From Astrothelium macrocarpum (Eukaryota; Ascomycota; Dothideomycetes; Trypetheliales; Trypetheliaceae), in the NCBI GenBank assembly GCA_021030915.1, contig JAGEMR010000063.1, positions 62,001 through 126,000 on the forward strand: a stretch of 64,000 bases of DNA, given 5' to 3'. A program made the position numbers and the translations under genes. The notes beneath the pieces are model-generated. The model was given only the letters and a program-made list of their open reading frames with translations, had not been told where the DNA came from and did no database searches. Below, piece after piece: positions 11,310 to 23,998 of this stretch (its first letter is position 1; the number at the start of each line of letters is the position of its first letter).

Positions 11310-14300
11310 CTAAGCATTGAGATGGGTCCTCCCTTTTTTCCCCTTGGCGATCAATAGCTTTTTAAGCTCCTCTACAGCATCTGACCAACCCTGGAGATCA
11401 TGCCCGACCTTGCTTGCCAAGAACTCTGCCATCTTTGATTCGTTATACTTTTCTCCGTATGCAACTTTCGCTATTGGCGTGACATAGGCGTCAAGTCTCC
11501 CTTCGCGAACCCCCGCGCCAATCTGAAAGCAAATCATGATCTTGGTTTCCAACTTTGACAGCAGCAGTATAGATTGGACTTCCATTTTCTCATCACTTAC
11601 GATCGAGGCCTCTGTAATGAATTCTGCTTCCAAACTCTTGAACGCCTTGGAGACTGCACAAGCCTTCTCCCATCCATCTGCAACAAAACCTAAAAGGTCC
11701 TTAACGCGGGTCTGGCCTTGGATGAAACATTGGAGATGAGCTTGCATGATTTGTAAGAAGAAACGCTTTTCGGTCACGAGTGGCTTCGATCGATACTCAT
11801 AAGTGTCTCCAATGTAAGCAAGCCGGATCGGCGAGTTGTCTCGTTTTGTAGCACGAGAAGAACCGTCAAGCTGGAATGATGCGAGATCAAAAAAAAGCTG
11901 AATGTCGTTGCGGTAGACCATTGCTATATTCATGCCAGAGGCTGAGGTGATTGACCAACCGTATCTTGTCTCAAGCGCTTCAACAGATTCTGTCCCATAA
12001 TCAGCAACCATGTCGTCAACAATGTCGTCGGTAGTGGAATGTATGTTCTATACCTTCTAAATCTCGTACTTCTACGGTAGACCAGCCGCGGTATTCTTCT
12101 CTTACCCTCTCAGCTTCCTGAATCTCACCTATCATTTCTGTTCTCCGTTCTTGAGCCATCTCGATAGCCTCTTGTTTCTCCTGTATGTCCTGTTGGAAAC
12201 GTTCTAGCATCTTCTTCTTCTCTTTAATCTCCATTTCGATCCCTATCAAACTTTCTCTCGCTTGACTGAGTTCTTCCTTATTGCTTCCGTCAAGCTCTCT
12301 GGCCTGCTCTTCTAGGATGTGCTTCTCTGCCAGCATCTCTTCTTTCCTTGCATGCAAGCCAGGCAATACCTTTTCCATCATTCTCTCTCTCCGCGCAAGC
12401 TGTTTCGCATCTTCGTCCAAGCCTTCAGAGATCCCTTCCAGCCCTTGCCTCAACCCCTTCAGAAGCTGGCTTCGCCATTCGTACCACATCGCTTTGCTCA
12501 ACAACCGCGCATTAGTCTTCACATTGACAAGCTGTTTGTCTATTATTGCCCTCTGGCCCCTTGACGCGCTGGCATATTCACTGAACAGTGCTGGCCGGCT
12601 GTCCACCACTTCTACCGCAATTTGATCGACGACGTCATGCCCACTCGCGATATACCGTTTTAACTCTCGGCACGCATGTTGAAACATCTCCAGAGTGGGA
12701 ACGACACAGGCGCCTACAACGACACGGGACTCCAGGCTCTGCTGAGCATTGCTTCGTTTTTCATGGAGCTCAATGCCCTCAACAGCAGATGGCACTGCGG
12801 TGTGTCGTCGTTTGGTCGTTGTCAGCTCCATGAAGCGGATTGATGTCATGTTCAGAAAGTCTTGAAGTTGGATATATTCAGGTGATGAGGGTTCGGACTC
12901 TCTTGTTCCCTCAACATCGACCGTTTTTTCGTCCGTCCTTCTCCTTTGATTACCAGGCGACGTGAATGACTTGTTTGTTTGGGATCTCTTCCTTGGAGAT
13001 GCGTCATTTGTCATAGTTGGCCTCTTGAGTGGTGTCAAAGTTTTTCTAAGCGGTGACTGAACTTTTGACGTCACTGGTTTTTTAGGCGTTGTATTCGCTA
13101 AACGCTTGACTGGAGATTGGCTAACTTCTTTTCTTGGAGTGGAGAGCAGTCTCATTGATTCACTGAGACCCTTCGTTTCTTTGACTGACGGATATTTCTC
13201 TGGAGTTACAGACGCCTTTCTTGCAGAGCTGGTTATTCGCGATTTCTGAGGGGATGGGGATGGGGGTTCATTTTCTTTCTCATCTTCGAGTGCATGATCG
13301 TGAGTCTCAGGAGTTGCTGGTGCGGTAGGCTCGTCGACAGGAGGCTGCATTACTATAGGACTTTCAGCAGGGCGGATCGCTGATCTTCCAACGCTGTTGC
13401 GAGGCGATTTCCTTGGTCTTTTGGGTGGCGTTTTTGTCTCCAACTCATTGGCTTGCTTCTCTAAGATGGGAGTCAGTTTCTTGGGTGTAAGGTCCCCCAC
13501 ATCTTTGAAACGAGTTTGGTCTTTTGGCGTGGTTGCAACTGCGCCCACCTCTGGAGGCATCTCCGTTGTAGGCGTTTGGAATCCTTCTTGCGCCTGCCTC
13601 TGTATTGCTTGGATGCCACCAATGACTGTTGTGAGCTCCATGCTGAGTTCTTCGTTGCTGTTGAGTGATCGATCTTCGTCTGGAACAGTGTCAGGGTTGC
13701 TTTGGATTTTGCCAACAGCCATGGTCAAATCCATTGGCTCATCGTCATTAAGAACAGAAACATTAGCCGAACTTCGGCGCGTTACTGCACTTGTACGACG
13801 ACTTCCAGAAGGTCTCATGAAACTAGTCTGTATGCCTCCAATTGCTGTGGTGAATTCCATGGCTTCACTATCCAAACTAGATCTGGCGCTAGAGCTCCGT
13901 CTTCGATCGATTTTTGCAGCACTACTGGCCCTCCGGGACAGAGGACTCATCTGAGGTTCCTTGGAAATTTTGACTGGAGACCCAGAGCTCAAGGTTCTTC
14001 TCCTTTTTGGACCGGAATCGCATTGTGTAGCTTGGATAGAGACATTTGACTGTACATGTCCTACTGCAATGGTAAGATCCATCGTCGCGTCATCTCGATC
14101 AGAACGACCTTCTCGCACTTGCTTTCTCCTTGGGAGGATCTCTCCTACAGCCTGAGTGATATCCATGCTCATATCGTCATTTGATTCTTCACGCCCATTG
14201 TCACGAACTTGTGGTGAAGCGTTGACTCCAGCCTTGAATGCTGGACTAAAAGGATTCATGTTCTCCTTGTTCTTCTCTGTAGCAGGCGCAACTCTCGCGC

Positions 14301-15324
14301 CATGCTTTACTGGGCTTTCCCCCGCTCGCAGTTGCGTCTGTCGCGCGTCCAGCCATGGATGAAATGCGTCTGTAACTGAATCCTCGGCTATATCCATGCT
14401 TACATCTCCGCTTTCGTCAGCTTCAATTACTTGCGTGCCTGCAACTTCAGCTGCTTGCTTGAGCGCTGCGTCCAGGCGCGCAGAAGACCCTGCTGAATCA
14501 TTGCTATTGTCACTGGATCCACTCATTCGGCTTGTAGTTGTTACTTCGCTAGCGTCTGTCACCAGGCTCATTGCTGTGCTATTGCCGTCATCACTCCCCT
14601 CTTGATCCGCACTGCCGGCAAAAGGCGAAGATCCAACGGCAGATTCACCACTTATGGGGCTTGAAGAATAAACATCGTCGGGATTGTTGAAATTCATTGG
14701 TGGGATGCCAGAGCTTCTTCTCCGCCTTTTTTTCTGATGCAAGTTCCTTTGATGCGCCGGGCTTGTCATCGCTGCAGGCATTTCCGTCGCTTGCTCAGGA
14801 GGCGTGCTGGGCGGCTCAGAATCGGATGCTCCATAATCGTGCAGCTGTGGTCTTTTTGCCGGTGACCCACTGTCTTTAGCGCTCGTTACGTTAGATGCGC
14901 GCCGAGTGACTTCGGACGACGCGCTTGATGTGGTTGCATCTCGCATGTATTCAATGACGTCCCAGGTGTGAAGTGTAGCTTCAGGAGCAAAAGAAACGCG
15001 ACGATTAGCGAGTGATTTGCGTCGCGCCTCGCGGCGTTTCTGCTCGTCTTCTTTCGAGGGGAGGATAGATTGCGGGATAAAAGCAGACTGAAACCGCAGC
15101 ACTTCAGCAATTTAATTGTATAGGAGACTTTTGTAGGATACGATGCTCAATACCTTGCGACGATGTGCGCCATCTGTCTCCTCCCTCGATGCATCTGCAC
15201 CACCAGGTCCAATACTCTTGCTACGAGACTTGGTGCTCTTCTTGGCCTTTGCAGGCGACCTGTTGGTAGTGGGGATAGTCATATCCAGTGACGCCATGTT
15301 GGGCTTTGGCTGCAATTCCGCCAT
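11310..15324 (-). CDS. spc7: outer kinetochore protein Spc7 / KNL1
   Basis: Exons are 15324-15154, 15087-12054 and 11989-11310, giving 1294 aa. Both introns (66 and 64 nt) have clean GT-AG ends and keep phase. Spc7 is the KMN-network scaffold that links microtubules and checkpoint proteins to the centromere. Visible hallmarks: a PP1-docking RVSF in RRVSFAPEATLHTWDV, near an SILP sequence that resembles the SILK motif; at least five MELT-like repeats (SMDITQAVG, TMDLTIAVG, AMEFTTAIG, PMDLTMAVG, SMELTTVIG), which Mps1 phosphorylates to recruit Bub3/Bub1 in the family; a long C-terminal coiled coil; and a terminal RWD-like region (ALETRYGWSITSASG). A 271-bp divergent promoter separates it from the uS17 gene. 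The call is firm. Confidence 0.95.
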
Positions 15325-15595
15325 GAAAGCGCAAGGGCTGTGAGAAGGCTCCAGAGGTTAGTAATAACGGTTGAGACGGAGCGCCTGGTGGGGACGGGTA
15401 GCGGTGTTATTGTTTACCCCGGTTTGGTACTAGTGTGAAAGCTTCCAGCTGGCTCGTGCCTGCTGAATCCGCGTCGGCTCGGCAAAACCTGTTGGCCGAG
15501 CTTGTCCCTTCGCACATCGATTTTGCAAGCCAGCGCTCAGAACCACAGCACCACCTCAACGCCGGCTGGCATCACAATCGTCCACATCGACAATC
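15325..15595. promoter_or_regulatory. bidirectional promoter region between spc7 and uS17 genes
   Basis: The two start codons point away from each other across 271 bp. The stretch must hold both 5' UTRs and core promoters. No specific factor site can be claimed from sequence. Confidence 0.6.
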
Positions 15596-16323
15596 ATGGC
15601 AACAGAGCTTACAGTTCAGTCGGAACGCGCATTCCAGAAGCAGCCACATATTTTCCTAAACTCCAAAGCTCAGTCGGGAAAGAGCAAACGGAAGGGAAAG
15701 GGTGGGAGGAGATGGTTCAAGGATGTTGGACTGGGCTTCAGGACGCCAAAGAATGCAATCGAGGGTCACTACATAGGTACGTGGCTTTCAAGGCATTCTG
15801 TGGTCTCTTGCTTAGAATCAGAGGCCGGAAGTGGCTACAAGAATGACCACACAGCACTTTCTGACGCCATTGGTTTTCACGCATGATCTGGATCAATTCT
15901 GCGTGTCTCCTACAAATTTCGACGCTGACCAAATTGTGATCAAATAGATAAAAAATGCCCGTTTACGGGTCTTGTGTCTATTCGTGGTCGTATCCTCACC
16001 GGCACCGTCGTCTCTACAAAAATGCACCGCACTCTCGTGATCCGTCGCGAATATCTTCATTTCGTCCCCAAATATGCGCGGTACGAGAAGCGGCATAAGA
16101 ATCTTGCAGCGCACGTGAGCCCCGCATTCCGTGTCGAAGAGGGTGATCAAGTCACCGTTGGACAATGCAGGCCTTTGAGCAAAACGGTAGGATATTCCAA
16201 GAACAATCCAGCGTCTCACCTATCAGGGTGGTTCAGGGCTTATGATGAGAATAGGTTCGGTTCAATGTCCTTCGCGTCCTTCCTCGAACAGGAAAAGCAG
16301 TGAAAGCATTCCAGAAATTCTAG
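15596..16323 (+). CDS. rps11: 40S ribosomal protein S11 (uS17)
   Basis: Exons are 15596-15776, 15948-16186 and 16255-16323, giving 162 aa, the usual length for eukaryotic S11. The start MATELTVQSERAFQKQPHIF, the middle CPFTGLVSIRGRILTG and the end (LRVLPRTGKAVKAF) are typical of the family. The last exon is recognisable only after removing intron 2 (16187-16254: GTAGGA to AATAG), as the unspliced frame runs into nonsense. uS17 is a primary binder of 18S rRNA in the small subunit. Intron 1 is 171 nt, long for this window, which is common for ribosomal protein genes. Confidence 0.97.
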
Positions 16324-16357
16324 ACATCTGATAGTGGTGGTATAGGCATCTTTATTT

Positions 16358-16716
16358 TCAAAGAAGCGATTTGCACGATCGATGGTGTATCATAGTGATA
16401 CAAAGCGAACTCACGGACCGATGAGTCCAGGCTTGACATCGGCTGGAATCATGATTGGCGTTAGATTGTACCTCCAGATAATTCAATGCATTCTTCCATG
16501 CAAACTTGCACGTATCGCGAATATGCATATCGGCTGAGTCCAAAGACAAAGCGTACTGGCAGAGTAAGTCTGTGTTGTGTTTGCTTTGTACACGTGCAAT
16601 TATGTGCCGCATGGACGCAGATAGTCCAACAGAAACACTTCTGCAGAGTCAAACTCACCAGCAGCCTCCACAACATATTTTTGCAATTCACAAGCCGACG
16701 AAAATGTAAGAGCCAT
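16358..16716 (-). CDS. small unknown protein (uncertain model)
   Basis: An ATG at 16716 and a GTGAGT...ACAG intron (16570-16658) give MALTFSSACELQKYVV joined to DLLCQYALSLDS and DTCKFAWKNALNYLE, a coherent amphipathic small protein. The 3' end is unclear: read-through gives 89 aa, while a further 40-nt intron would give a short end PGLIGP. The in-frame TAG just upstream could be an acceptor, with a 5' exon starting at 16797 (MRER). It ends 35 bp from the stop of uS17, tail to tail. I recognise no family. Confidence 0.35.
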
Positions 16717-17167
16717 CTTCTAAGCGTAGGCCATTGGTTACCCAAAATTTCAGCGCAATGATATGTTGCCCGCATTAAGACTCACACGTTCCCGCATGAC
16801 CACCAGTAAACCACCAACGGTAAACCACCTACGGTAAACCACTTTGGTCCACTAATCTCTCGCGCCTGCTTTTCCAATTTTCGATTTTATCAGCCAAAGA
16901 CGGTAAATTATTTGACTGTTCCAATTCAACTTTACTAGGAAAGACTTTGCTCGGGAACGCTAACTGCTCAAATCTCAATGCGCCGACACGACTAAGACAA
17001 AGGCAAAGTCTTCTTTATCACCGATTGGATACACAGTGATGAAACCCTCGCTGTACGCATTTGTTGGCGAGGTATGAAAGGCCATCCCTTGCGAGAAGCA
17101 TTGGGCAACTCCAGGCGCCAGGAATTTCACGTGATTTCCCTGAGACGAATTCTACTAGTCTAGCGAA
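16717..17167. other. intergenic with short tandem repeat
   Basis: It holds three near-identical 14-bp units (GTAAACCACCWACG) at 16806-16847, described separately, and presumably the KMT6 promoter. No gene seen unless the small upstream gene has a 5' exon here. Confidence 0.5.
16806..16847. repeat. 14-bp tandem repeat, three units
   Basis: GTAAACCACCAACG, GTAAACCACCTACG and GTAAACCACTTTGG follow directly on each other. It lies about 320 bp upstream of the proposed KMT6 start. It may be a cluster of protein-binding sites or simply a slippage product. Confidence 0.7.
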
Positions 17168-20100
17168 ATGAGTGAATTCGTGGATCTCACAGTAAGCGAC
17201 TCTGACAGAGGTGAGCGCTACCTGCGAATGTCCATTATCATTATGCTGTAACTATGGATATGTTGTAGGGATCCTTGCTGACTTTGATTTTATAAGACCA
17301 GCGTGCTCTCCGCCGGCGGCCCCATGCGCCTGCTCGAAGACAAAAGGAGCCCGTGATTGTTCTGTCTGACGATGACGATGGCTGTGCACTAGCTTTAAGC
17401 AAACATGATCACGCCAATTCAAAGTCTAATCCAGCCGAAAATCGTATGACATTGGACCATGGTATTTACACAAAGTGACCCGAGGCTAACCAGACGCGTA
17501 GGCACCGCTTATGACACGAATCGACAAATGGCAAGATCCATTAGCAATGGAGTTCAGGAACCGAGGGGTATCTCAACGCCTCGAAATAGCCCTCGAAATA
17601 GCCCACTTTCAATCTCGGATTCCGCCAGAAGCTTTACGATTCCCCGTCAGCGACAGCGTCCGCGGGATGAGCCAAACTACTGGAAAGAAAAGAAGAATCT
17701 GATAGCCGAGATTTCGCCAGCCGTTTCTGAATTATTATCATCTGGAAATGATGCCGAGCCTGTCAATGTAGCTACTGATTCCCAACGCCAAGTTGCCCGA
17801 GCCAAAGAAACTCTTAATGGCCAAAGGAAACCAATGGCGGCGCGAAAGTCCTCTCATCAAAATCCTAATGGGTTTGGCCCGATAAGGCTTGCTCATACAG
17901 CTGCTTCAAATGGAGAAGCTGTCCCCAGAAAACGGAAAAGGTCGAGTGGCGAATCCCTTATCCAACCCGTCAAGTCCAAAGGCCCAAGACTTTCAAATCT
18001 AGATCCTCTAGAAATTCACAAAAACGCTCCTCATTCCAATCAAAGAAACTCTCTTAAATCAAATCAGGCTTCTAATCTAGATCTTGGAAAGGCCAACAAT
18101 CAAGTAATGCAGTCATTACCAGAAGCGCATTCGCACTCAAGAGATCTGGACGAGGCTCCCGCGAAGTTTTCGAAATATTCGCCTGACCGGCAAAATGACT
18201 CAAATTACTGGTCTACAATCTTCCAGCAACATCCAGATGAGGAGGACAAGACCTTGGAAAGATCACAGCGAGAGAGCTCTCCGCCTAAGCTTGGTGAGAA
18301 TGCCGATCCCAATGGATTGAAAGAAAAGACGAATACGCTCGTACAAAACTCAACATTCAAGATTCCAGAGCGTCCCGCTAGTGAGAAACCTGGCGAAAAG
18401 CTATTGACCATGCGCTTGGACGAAGCCACTTCAGATTTAACGCGCTTTCGCGGACCCGACAAGGATGCCTCACAATTTGCAACACCATCTATGACTTCAG
18501 ATGAGCTGGCTGAAGTTCCCCTGACCTTGGAGGCCGCCGAAACCTTGCTGAAGGGATATTTGAACGAATTGAAAGACGATCAAGAGCAATTCGTTCGGTC
18601 TTGGCTAAATCGGGCTCGACTGTGCTATCAGTCGACGACTTCTTCAGTAGTAGCGCCTGTGTTGGACCTGTCTAAAGGGCCGACTAAGGTGAATGAGGCT
18701 TTTGTTCACTCGAGTTCTCCATTCGCAACTATGAAGCCTGTTTCTGTCCGCTCTTCAGGGAAGGGCGGTGAAAAGGGCAATATGTCCTTGACGCAAGACG
18801 TAATGTTTGACAAATCTACGACTCACAAATCAAACAGGACGTATCTGAGTGTGCAACCCTCACGTCCCAAACATGAAAAGCTCTCGATTCCGGATTACAC
18901 AAGTTATGTGGGTCTCAGACAGAATGTTCTAGCCGAGAACGACCAGACGCTCTTGTATTGGCCTTACATGGGAGAAAATGCCGACGAGTCCACTTTGCAC
19001 GAAGAATTGGAGGACAAATTTAATGTTTCTATCGAAGACCGCCACATTTATTTGGAACGAACCGCTCAATCAAAGAAGTACGAGCCGTATATACAAGGTT
19101 TTCTTGCCGAACTTGGCTGTAGTGTCAATGATGTCGTGCGCTTTTTGCTTGAGCCCTCACCATCTGAAAGCATTCTACTTACAGAGAGTGTAAAACAGGC
19201 AGTACTAGCTCGTGATAAATCGTGCCAGGACGACTTTGATCGTTCGAGCAGAAAATGGGTAACAGTCCTTTCAAGACTATCACCTTCTTCTAATCGCAGA
19301 CTAGCAGCTGCTGCTCTGGCATGCCATTCGTTTCTCGATATTTGTAAATTCAGTCTGTGGCACGTCGTGCAACGGATCATTTGCAGAGAATCCGAGGCAC
19401 AACACATCAATGACGCCTCCGCTTTGGAGAGTGCATTCACATCCAAGAATGATTTTCAATATCGCGACGTTGCTTGCCGCATTTGTCATTTGCACAACTG
19501 CAACTACCATGGCGAATACCGCGAGAGCCCTCGAAGCAGCAGTGAAGTCAAACCTATCGATTCTGAGTTGCACTCGGCGAATGGAGAAGCTTCAGTCGAT
19601 GGAGAAGATGCCACTCGTATCAATTTTAAGAGATTAGTTAAGGTACAGCCTCGACAAGATCATCTTCAGAAGAAATACACTTCGTCAGCCAGAACTGTCA
19701 TACCACGTCGAGGACACTCGTACTGGATTCAAAAATCAAATACACACCTCATCCATGATCGAGAGCCCTTTTATCCGTGCAGTCATGAAGGAAGTTGTGA
19801 GGAAGAACAGTGTCGCTGTTTCCGAATGAAGATTACATGTGAGAAGACATGCGCATGTTCAATCAACTGCGAGCGCAGGTTTCGAGGTTGCCAATGTGCA
19901 CAGAAGGGTAAAGTCTGCTTTCAAAACCCTAATTGTGATTGTTACCGTCTGAATCGCGAATGCGATGGAGATCTATGCGGAACGTGTGGCGCCGCCGAGG
20001 TTTTGGACCCGGTCAATAGGTATAACAAAGAAGTTGCAAAGGGAAAATGTGCAAACGTGCATATCCAGCGTAATCTACCAAAGAGGACCCTGCTTGGACA

Positions 20101-21175
20101 CAGCGAGGTCCAGGGCTTTGGGTTATACATGGGCGAGTCAGTAAAGGCTCATGAATATATTGGGGAGTATAAAGGAGAAGTCATTACCAAGAGTGAAGCA
20201 GACAGACGGGGCGCGATTTATGCTCATCTTGCTACAAACTACCTCTTCTCCTTGAATAAAGGTGAGTGTCAAGCACCAGCAGTTATGGGGGAAAAAAACA
20301 ATAATGAACAGCTGACTGATTCTTCTAATATAGAGCAAGAAGTTGATAGCACCAAAGCCGGCAACAAAATGCGCTTTGTCAACAACTCTGAGCGAGAAGA
20401 CACCATGAACTGTTATGCCCAAACAATGCTCTGTAACTCTATACCTCGCATTGGCATGTACGCTCGCCGTGACATTGCTGTTGGCGAAGAGCTCTTCTTT
20501 AACTACGGCTATCCCAAAACGATTACCAAACATTTTTGGGAAAAGGGCGAGAAACACAAGAAACCCAGCGGCACTGGACAAGGTAAATGGCGGGCCAGTG
20601 CCACCTTCTTTTCTGAAGCCGAAGACGCCCCAGCTGTATCTGGCATGAGCAGAACAATTCCTACGTCAGCAAAAGGCAAGGAAAAATGGCGCCTGGACAA
20701 AGATGGAAAACTCGTGAAGAGGAAATCTAATGCAGGGGGGGCTCGACCTGGTGCCGGACGTAAGCCCAAGAACCGCCCGCCCCCGAGCGTAAATGTGGGC
20801 ATCATTCCTCCAAACCCGAGTACAAGTTCGGCAGCACAGCTAGAGGATCGAGGGAAAGGGAAAGGTAGGCTACTCACACTCGAACAGAGTCCATCTCCGG
20901 CACCAGTCACGCGGCAAACAATGACCCCGTCTCCCTGGAAAGGATGGTCGTACGTGGATGAGGAGGATCATGAGCCAGAGCGAAGTGTCTTTGAGCATCA
21001 GGACGAGATGCAGGAGGAGCAGGAGGAGTTGCAGGTAGAGGCGGGCGCTGAGGAAGAGGAAACGCCCGCTCCGGTAAGCATTGAGGATTCTGATGGTGAT
21101 TCAGAATATCATGATGAAGAAGAAAAGCTACCGCGACGTCGCAGACGGCGAGGCTGGCGGAAAGCGACGCGTTGA
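17168..21175 (+). CDS. kmt6: histone H3K27 methyltransferase, KMT6 / E(z) type
   Basis: Proposed exons are 17168-17210, 17297-17461, 17502-20261 and 20334-21175, giving 1269 aa. It is the catalytic subunit of Polycomb repressive complex 2, which writes the facultative heterochromatin mark in fungi. Seen directly: a CXC (pre-SET) region near residues 825-880 (CSHEGSCEEEQCRCF, CEKTCACSINCERRFRGC); a SET domain near 930-1050 with GFGLYMGE, YIGEYKGE, RFVNNS, NCYAQ and GEELFFNYGY; and a disordered acidic tail. The N-terminal exons add MSEFVDLTVSDSD and VIVLSDDDDG, typical acidic motifs. If the 40-nt intron 17462-17501 is not real, translation would start at the ATG at 17459. The 72-nt SET intron is stop-free in frame. 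Confidence 0.93.
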
Positions 21176-22102
21176 AACTAGATGGTGGAGCATGATTTTT
21201 CCAGGATGAGGTGTTGTTGCCTGAGTTATTACAGAAACAGTTTGGGTGCTAATTGTGCAGTCCAAGGTCGACGGATGCTTGCTCATTTGCTTGTACCACT
21301 TTCAAACGCCGAGAGGGCATCATCTTTCCTGTAAGGGTATATCTCTATACTGTTCTTTTGAGATGCTTTTGAAACAATCCCAGACTTTTGAAAACTGTAA
21401 ACAGTCTTTCTTGACATTCGGGAAATGTTTAACGAGACAATCTCAGAAGGCAACAATTTGGCATGTCTAACATTGACCGTGAGAGGATCAACCTAAACCT
21501 TAAACACATGCAGTACCTCCATGATCTTAAGCAGAACCACATTCTTTGTCTTATTGTTAAGAAAAGAAAAAGAAAAAGAAAAAAAAAAGCGGTTAAAATA
21601 AAGTATTCAATCGAGTCTGTAGGGTCTAAGATTTGCCCACTTTACAAATCGGAAGGTTGACGCTCCGTCCTGGGTTTGCGGTCTCTCGGAGAGACCAAAA
21701 CTCCACAACACACCGCCTATATTGCGGCTATACCGGCTGACAAACCTTTCTTAACGACCTATGACGAGCACTAACCAAGCACGAAGCCAACGAGGTGCCG
21801 GAAAAACTTTGTTTCTTTCCCCCGCAGTCCTAGTCTTTTCCCTTTCCCCTCACCGGCTTCTGGGATAAACTACACAAAATGCAGGTCCTATCATCGCACG
21901 TAGGTTTAATTCTGCAACTACAAGCCAAAGAGGCCTCTCCCAGTCCTGATAAATCATGATGGAAGTAAGATTTCATGCGGGGCAAGCCAGCCCGAACATA
22001 GGCTGTAGCTCATAAGTGCAGGCCGCCTCAGTCTTCATTATGGTAGGCAGTTTTGTTTGATTTGGTGATCAGAATTTCCTTTTCATTGATTATCCTCAAA
22101 GA
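21176..22102. other. intergenic, no gene seen
   Basis: 3' flank of the methyltransferase gene, an A/G-rich tract at about 21558-21600, and the promoter of the esterase. Short frames only. Confidence 0.55.
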
Positions 22103-23998
22103 ATGACATTGCGAAACTTGGTTGTTGCAGGCCTAGCCTATTTAGCAACAACTGTATATGGTGCTGCCATTGCCAAAAGTGGTCCGTCCTTGCATGTTGA
22201 TCTTGGATACGAAGTTTACCAAGGCTACTACAATGCTACAACGCAGCTGAACGAGTATCTTGGCATTCGGTATGCTCAGGACACCTCTGGTTCCAATCGC
22301 TGGCAGCCGCCCAAAGCACCCCTTACCAATCGTAATAAAACTCTCCCTGCCACCGCACTTCCTCAACGATGCCCACAGAGCCCTTCAGCAGGAGGGCTGG
22401 CTCCTGGCTATAACAATACAGGGAGCGAAGACTGCCTTTTCCTCAGTGTCTTTGCTGCTTCAAACGCCAGTGAACTGCCTGTCTTCGTATGGATCCATGG
22501 AGGCGGCTATGGAGCTGGACAGGGAAACCAGGAAGTTTCTACCTTGATGGGCAACAATAGTAATGGCTTTGTAGGCGTTGTAATCCAATATAGACTAGGT
22601 GCATTTGGGTTTCTGTCTGGAGATGAGGTTCATACATTTGGAACGGTTAACGCCGGGCTGTTGGATCAACACTATGCTCTAGAATGGGTACAAAAATACA
22701 TACATCTTTTCGGAGGTGATCCACGAAGGGTCACAATTGCTGGAGAATCTGCTGGAGGTGGATCGGTTATGCTCCAGAGCATGGCTTACGGCGGTTCTGA
22801 GGGAACACAGTATTTCCAAAATGTACGTTGCTATACACTCACGCACGTCTGAACGATTGAAACTAATGACGACAAGGGTATAGCATCATCTCCATATTTA
22901 CCCATGCAGTATCCATATTATGGGTGGCAACCGGAACAAGCTTACTATGCTTTCGCTCTGGCAGCAGGTTGCTTTCCTGGACGCGCCTATGGAAATACCT
23001 CAACTACCATCTTCGATTGCCTTGTGTCTGCCCCATCAGATGTGCTGCAAAACGCGTCTACCACTGTCAGCGCATCAGGAACATTTGGTACATGGGCGTT
23101 TCTTCCAGTAACCGACGGGGTTTTCCTTACACAACGACCTTCAACCCAATTACTTTCCGGTAAAGTGAACGGTTTGCGCGTACTGAGTGGCAGCAATGCA
23201 GATGAGGGAGTTCTTTTTACGATTCAGAACATTACTACTGAGTCTGCGTTTGAGGACTGGGTTCGTCTGCAATTGCCCCTGTTCAACTCATCTGATATCA
23301 GTGCACTCCTTGCAAACTATCCAAGCACCAACGCTTCAGTTGATCCATCGGATCCACGTTTTGCAACAACGGGTACCGCGCCTCCATACGCGTTGAATGA
23401 ATCTTCCTTTGGCACTGGACAACAGCAGAGAGCCGATAACCTCTATGCTGAGACTACCTTTGTGTGTCCGTCATATTGGCTCGCGCAGGCATATTCAGGA
23501 ATCGGTTCATCGACAACGAACACAAGTGAAAGCCAGATGAAAGGCTACAAATACCAGTTCTCTGTTCCCGCTGCTCAACACGGGGCGGACCTATTTGCTG
23601 AGGGATTAATCGTTCCGCTCTCTAACATAATTGCACCCGAGTTCTCCTATGCTGTGCAGCGCATCTGGGGCAATTTCATTCGTTTCAATGACCCCAGCAT
23701 CTCAGCTGAAACGGCCAATCCGGATGGTCCTGCTGCATCAGTCAAGCTAGCGAATCAAACGTATAATGGTACATTTCCAATGTTTGTTGAGGACACTGGA
23801 TACAAGATGCTGAATCTCAATGAGACCGGAGGCGTGGAGTTTCTGGCTGATGTTGTAGGCGGAGCGCCGGCTGCGGCAGAAGACGAGGAGCCTGGTTTGA
23901 AGAACGATATATCTGTGCAAGATGCATGGACGTGGGAAGGAGGCAGAGGCAGTAGATGTGCGTTTTGGGCTGAGTATGGTGCCAAGGTTCCAGAATGA
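22103..23998 (+). CDS. secreted type-B carboxylesterase / lipase
   Basis: Exons are 22103-22822 and 22877-23998, giving 613 aa; the intron 22823-22876 is GTACGT to ACAAG, phase 0. An N-terminal signal peptide is clear (NLVVAGLAYLATTVYGAAIA). The alpha/beta-hydrolase core shows the EDCLFLSVF signature, the oxyanion HGGGYGAG and the nucleophile elbow GESAGG (Ser near 216). The likely acid is Glu near 350 (NADEG) and the His near 475 (QHGAD). Many N-glycosylation sequons fit secretion. Type-B esterases hydrolyse carboxylic esters of varied alcohols; the substrate cannot be told. It could also be annotated as cholinesterase-like or para-nitrobenzyl-esterase-like. Confidence 0.93.
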
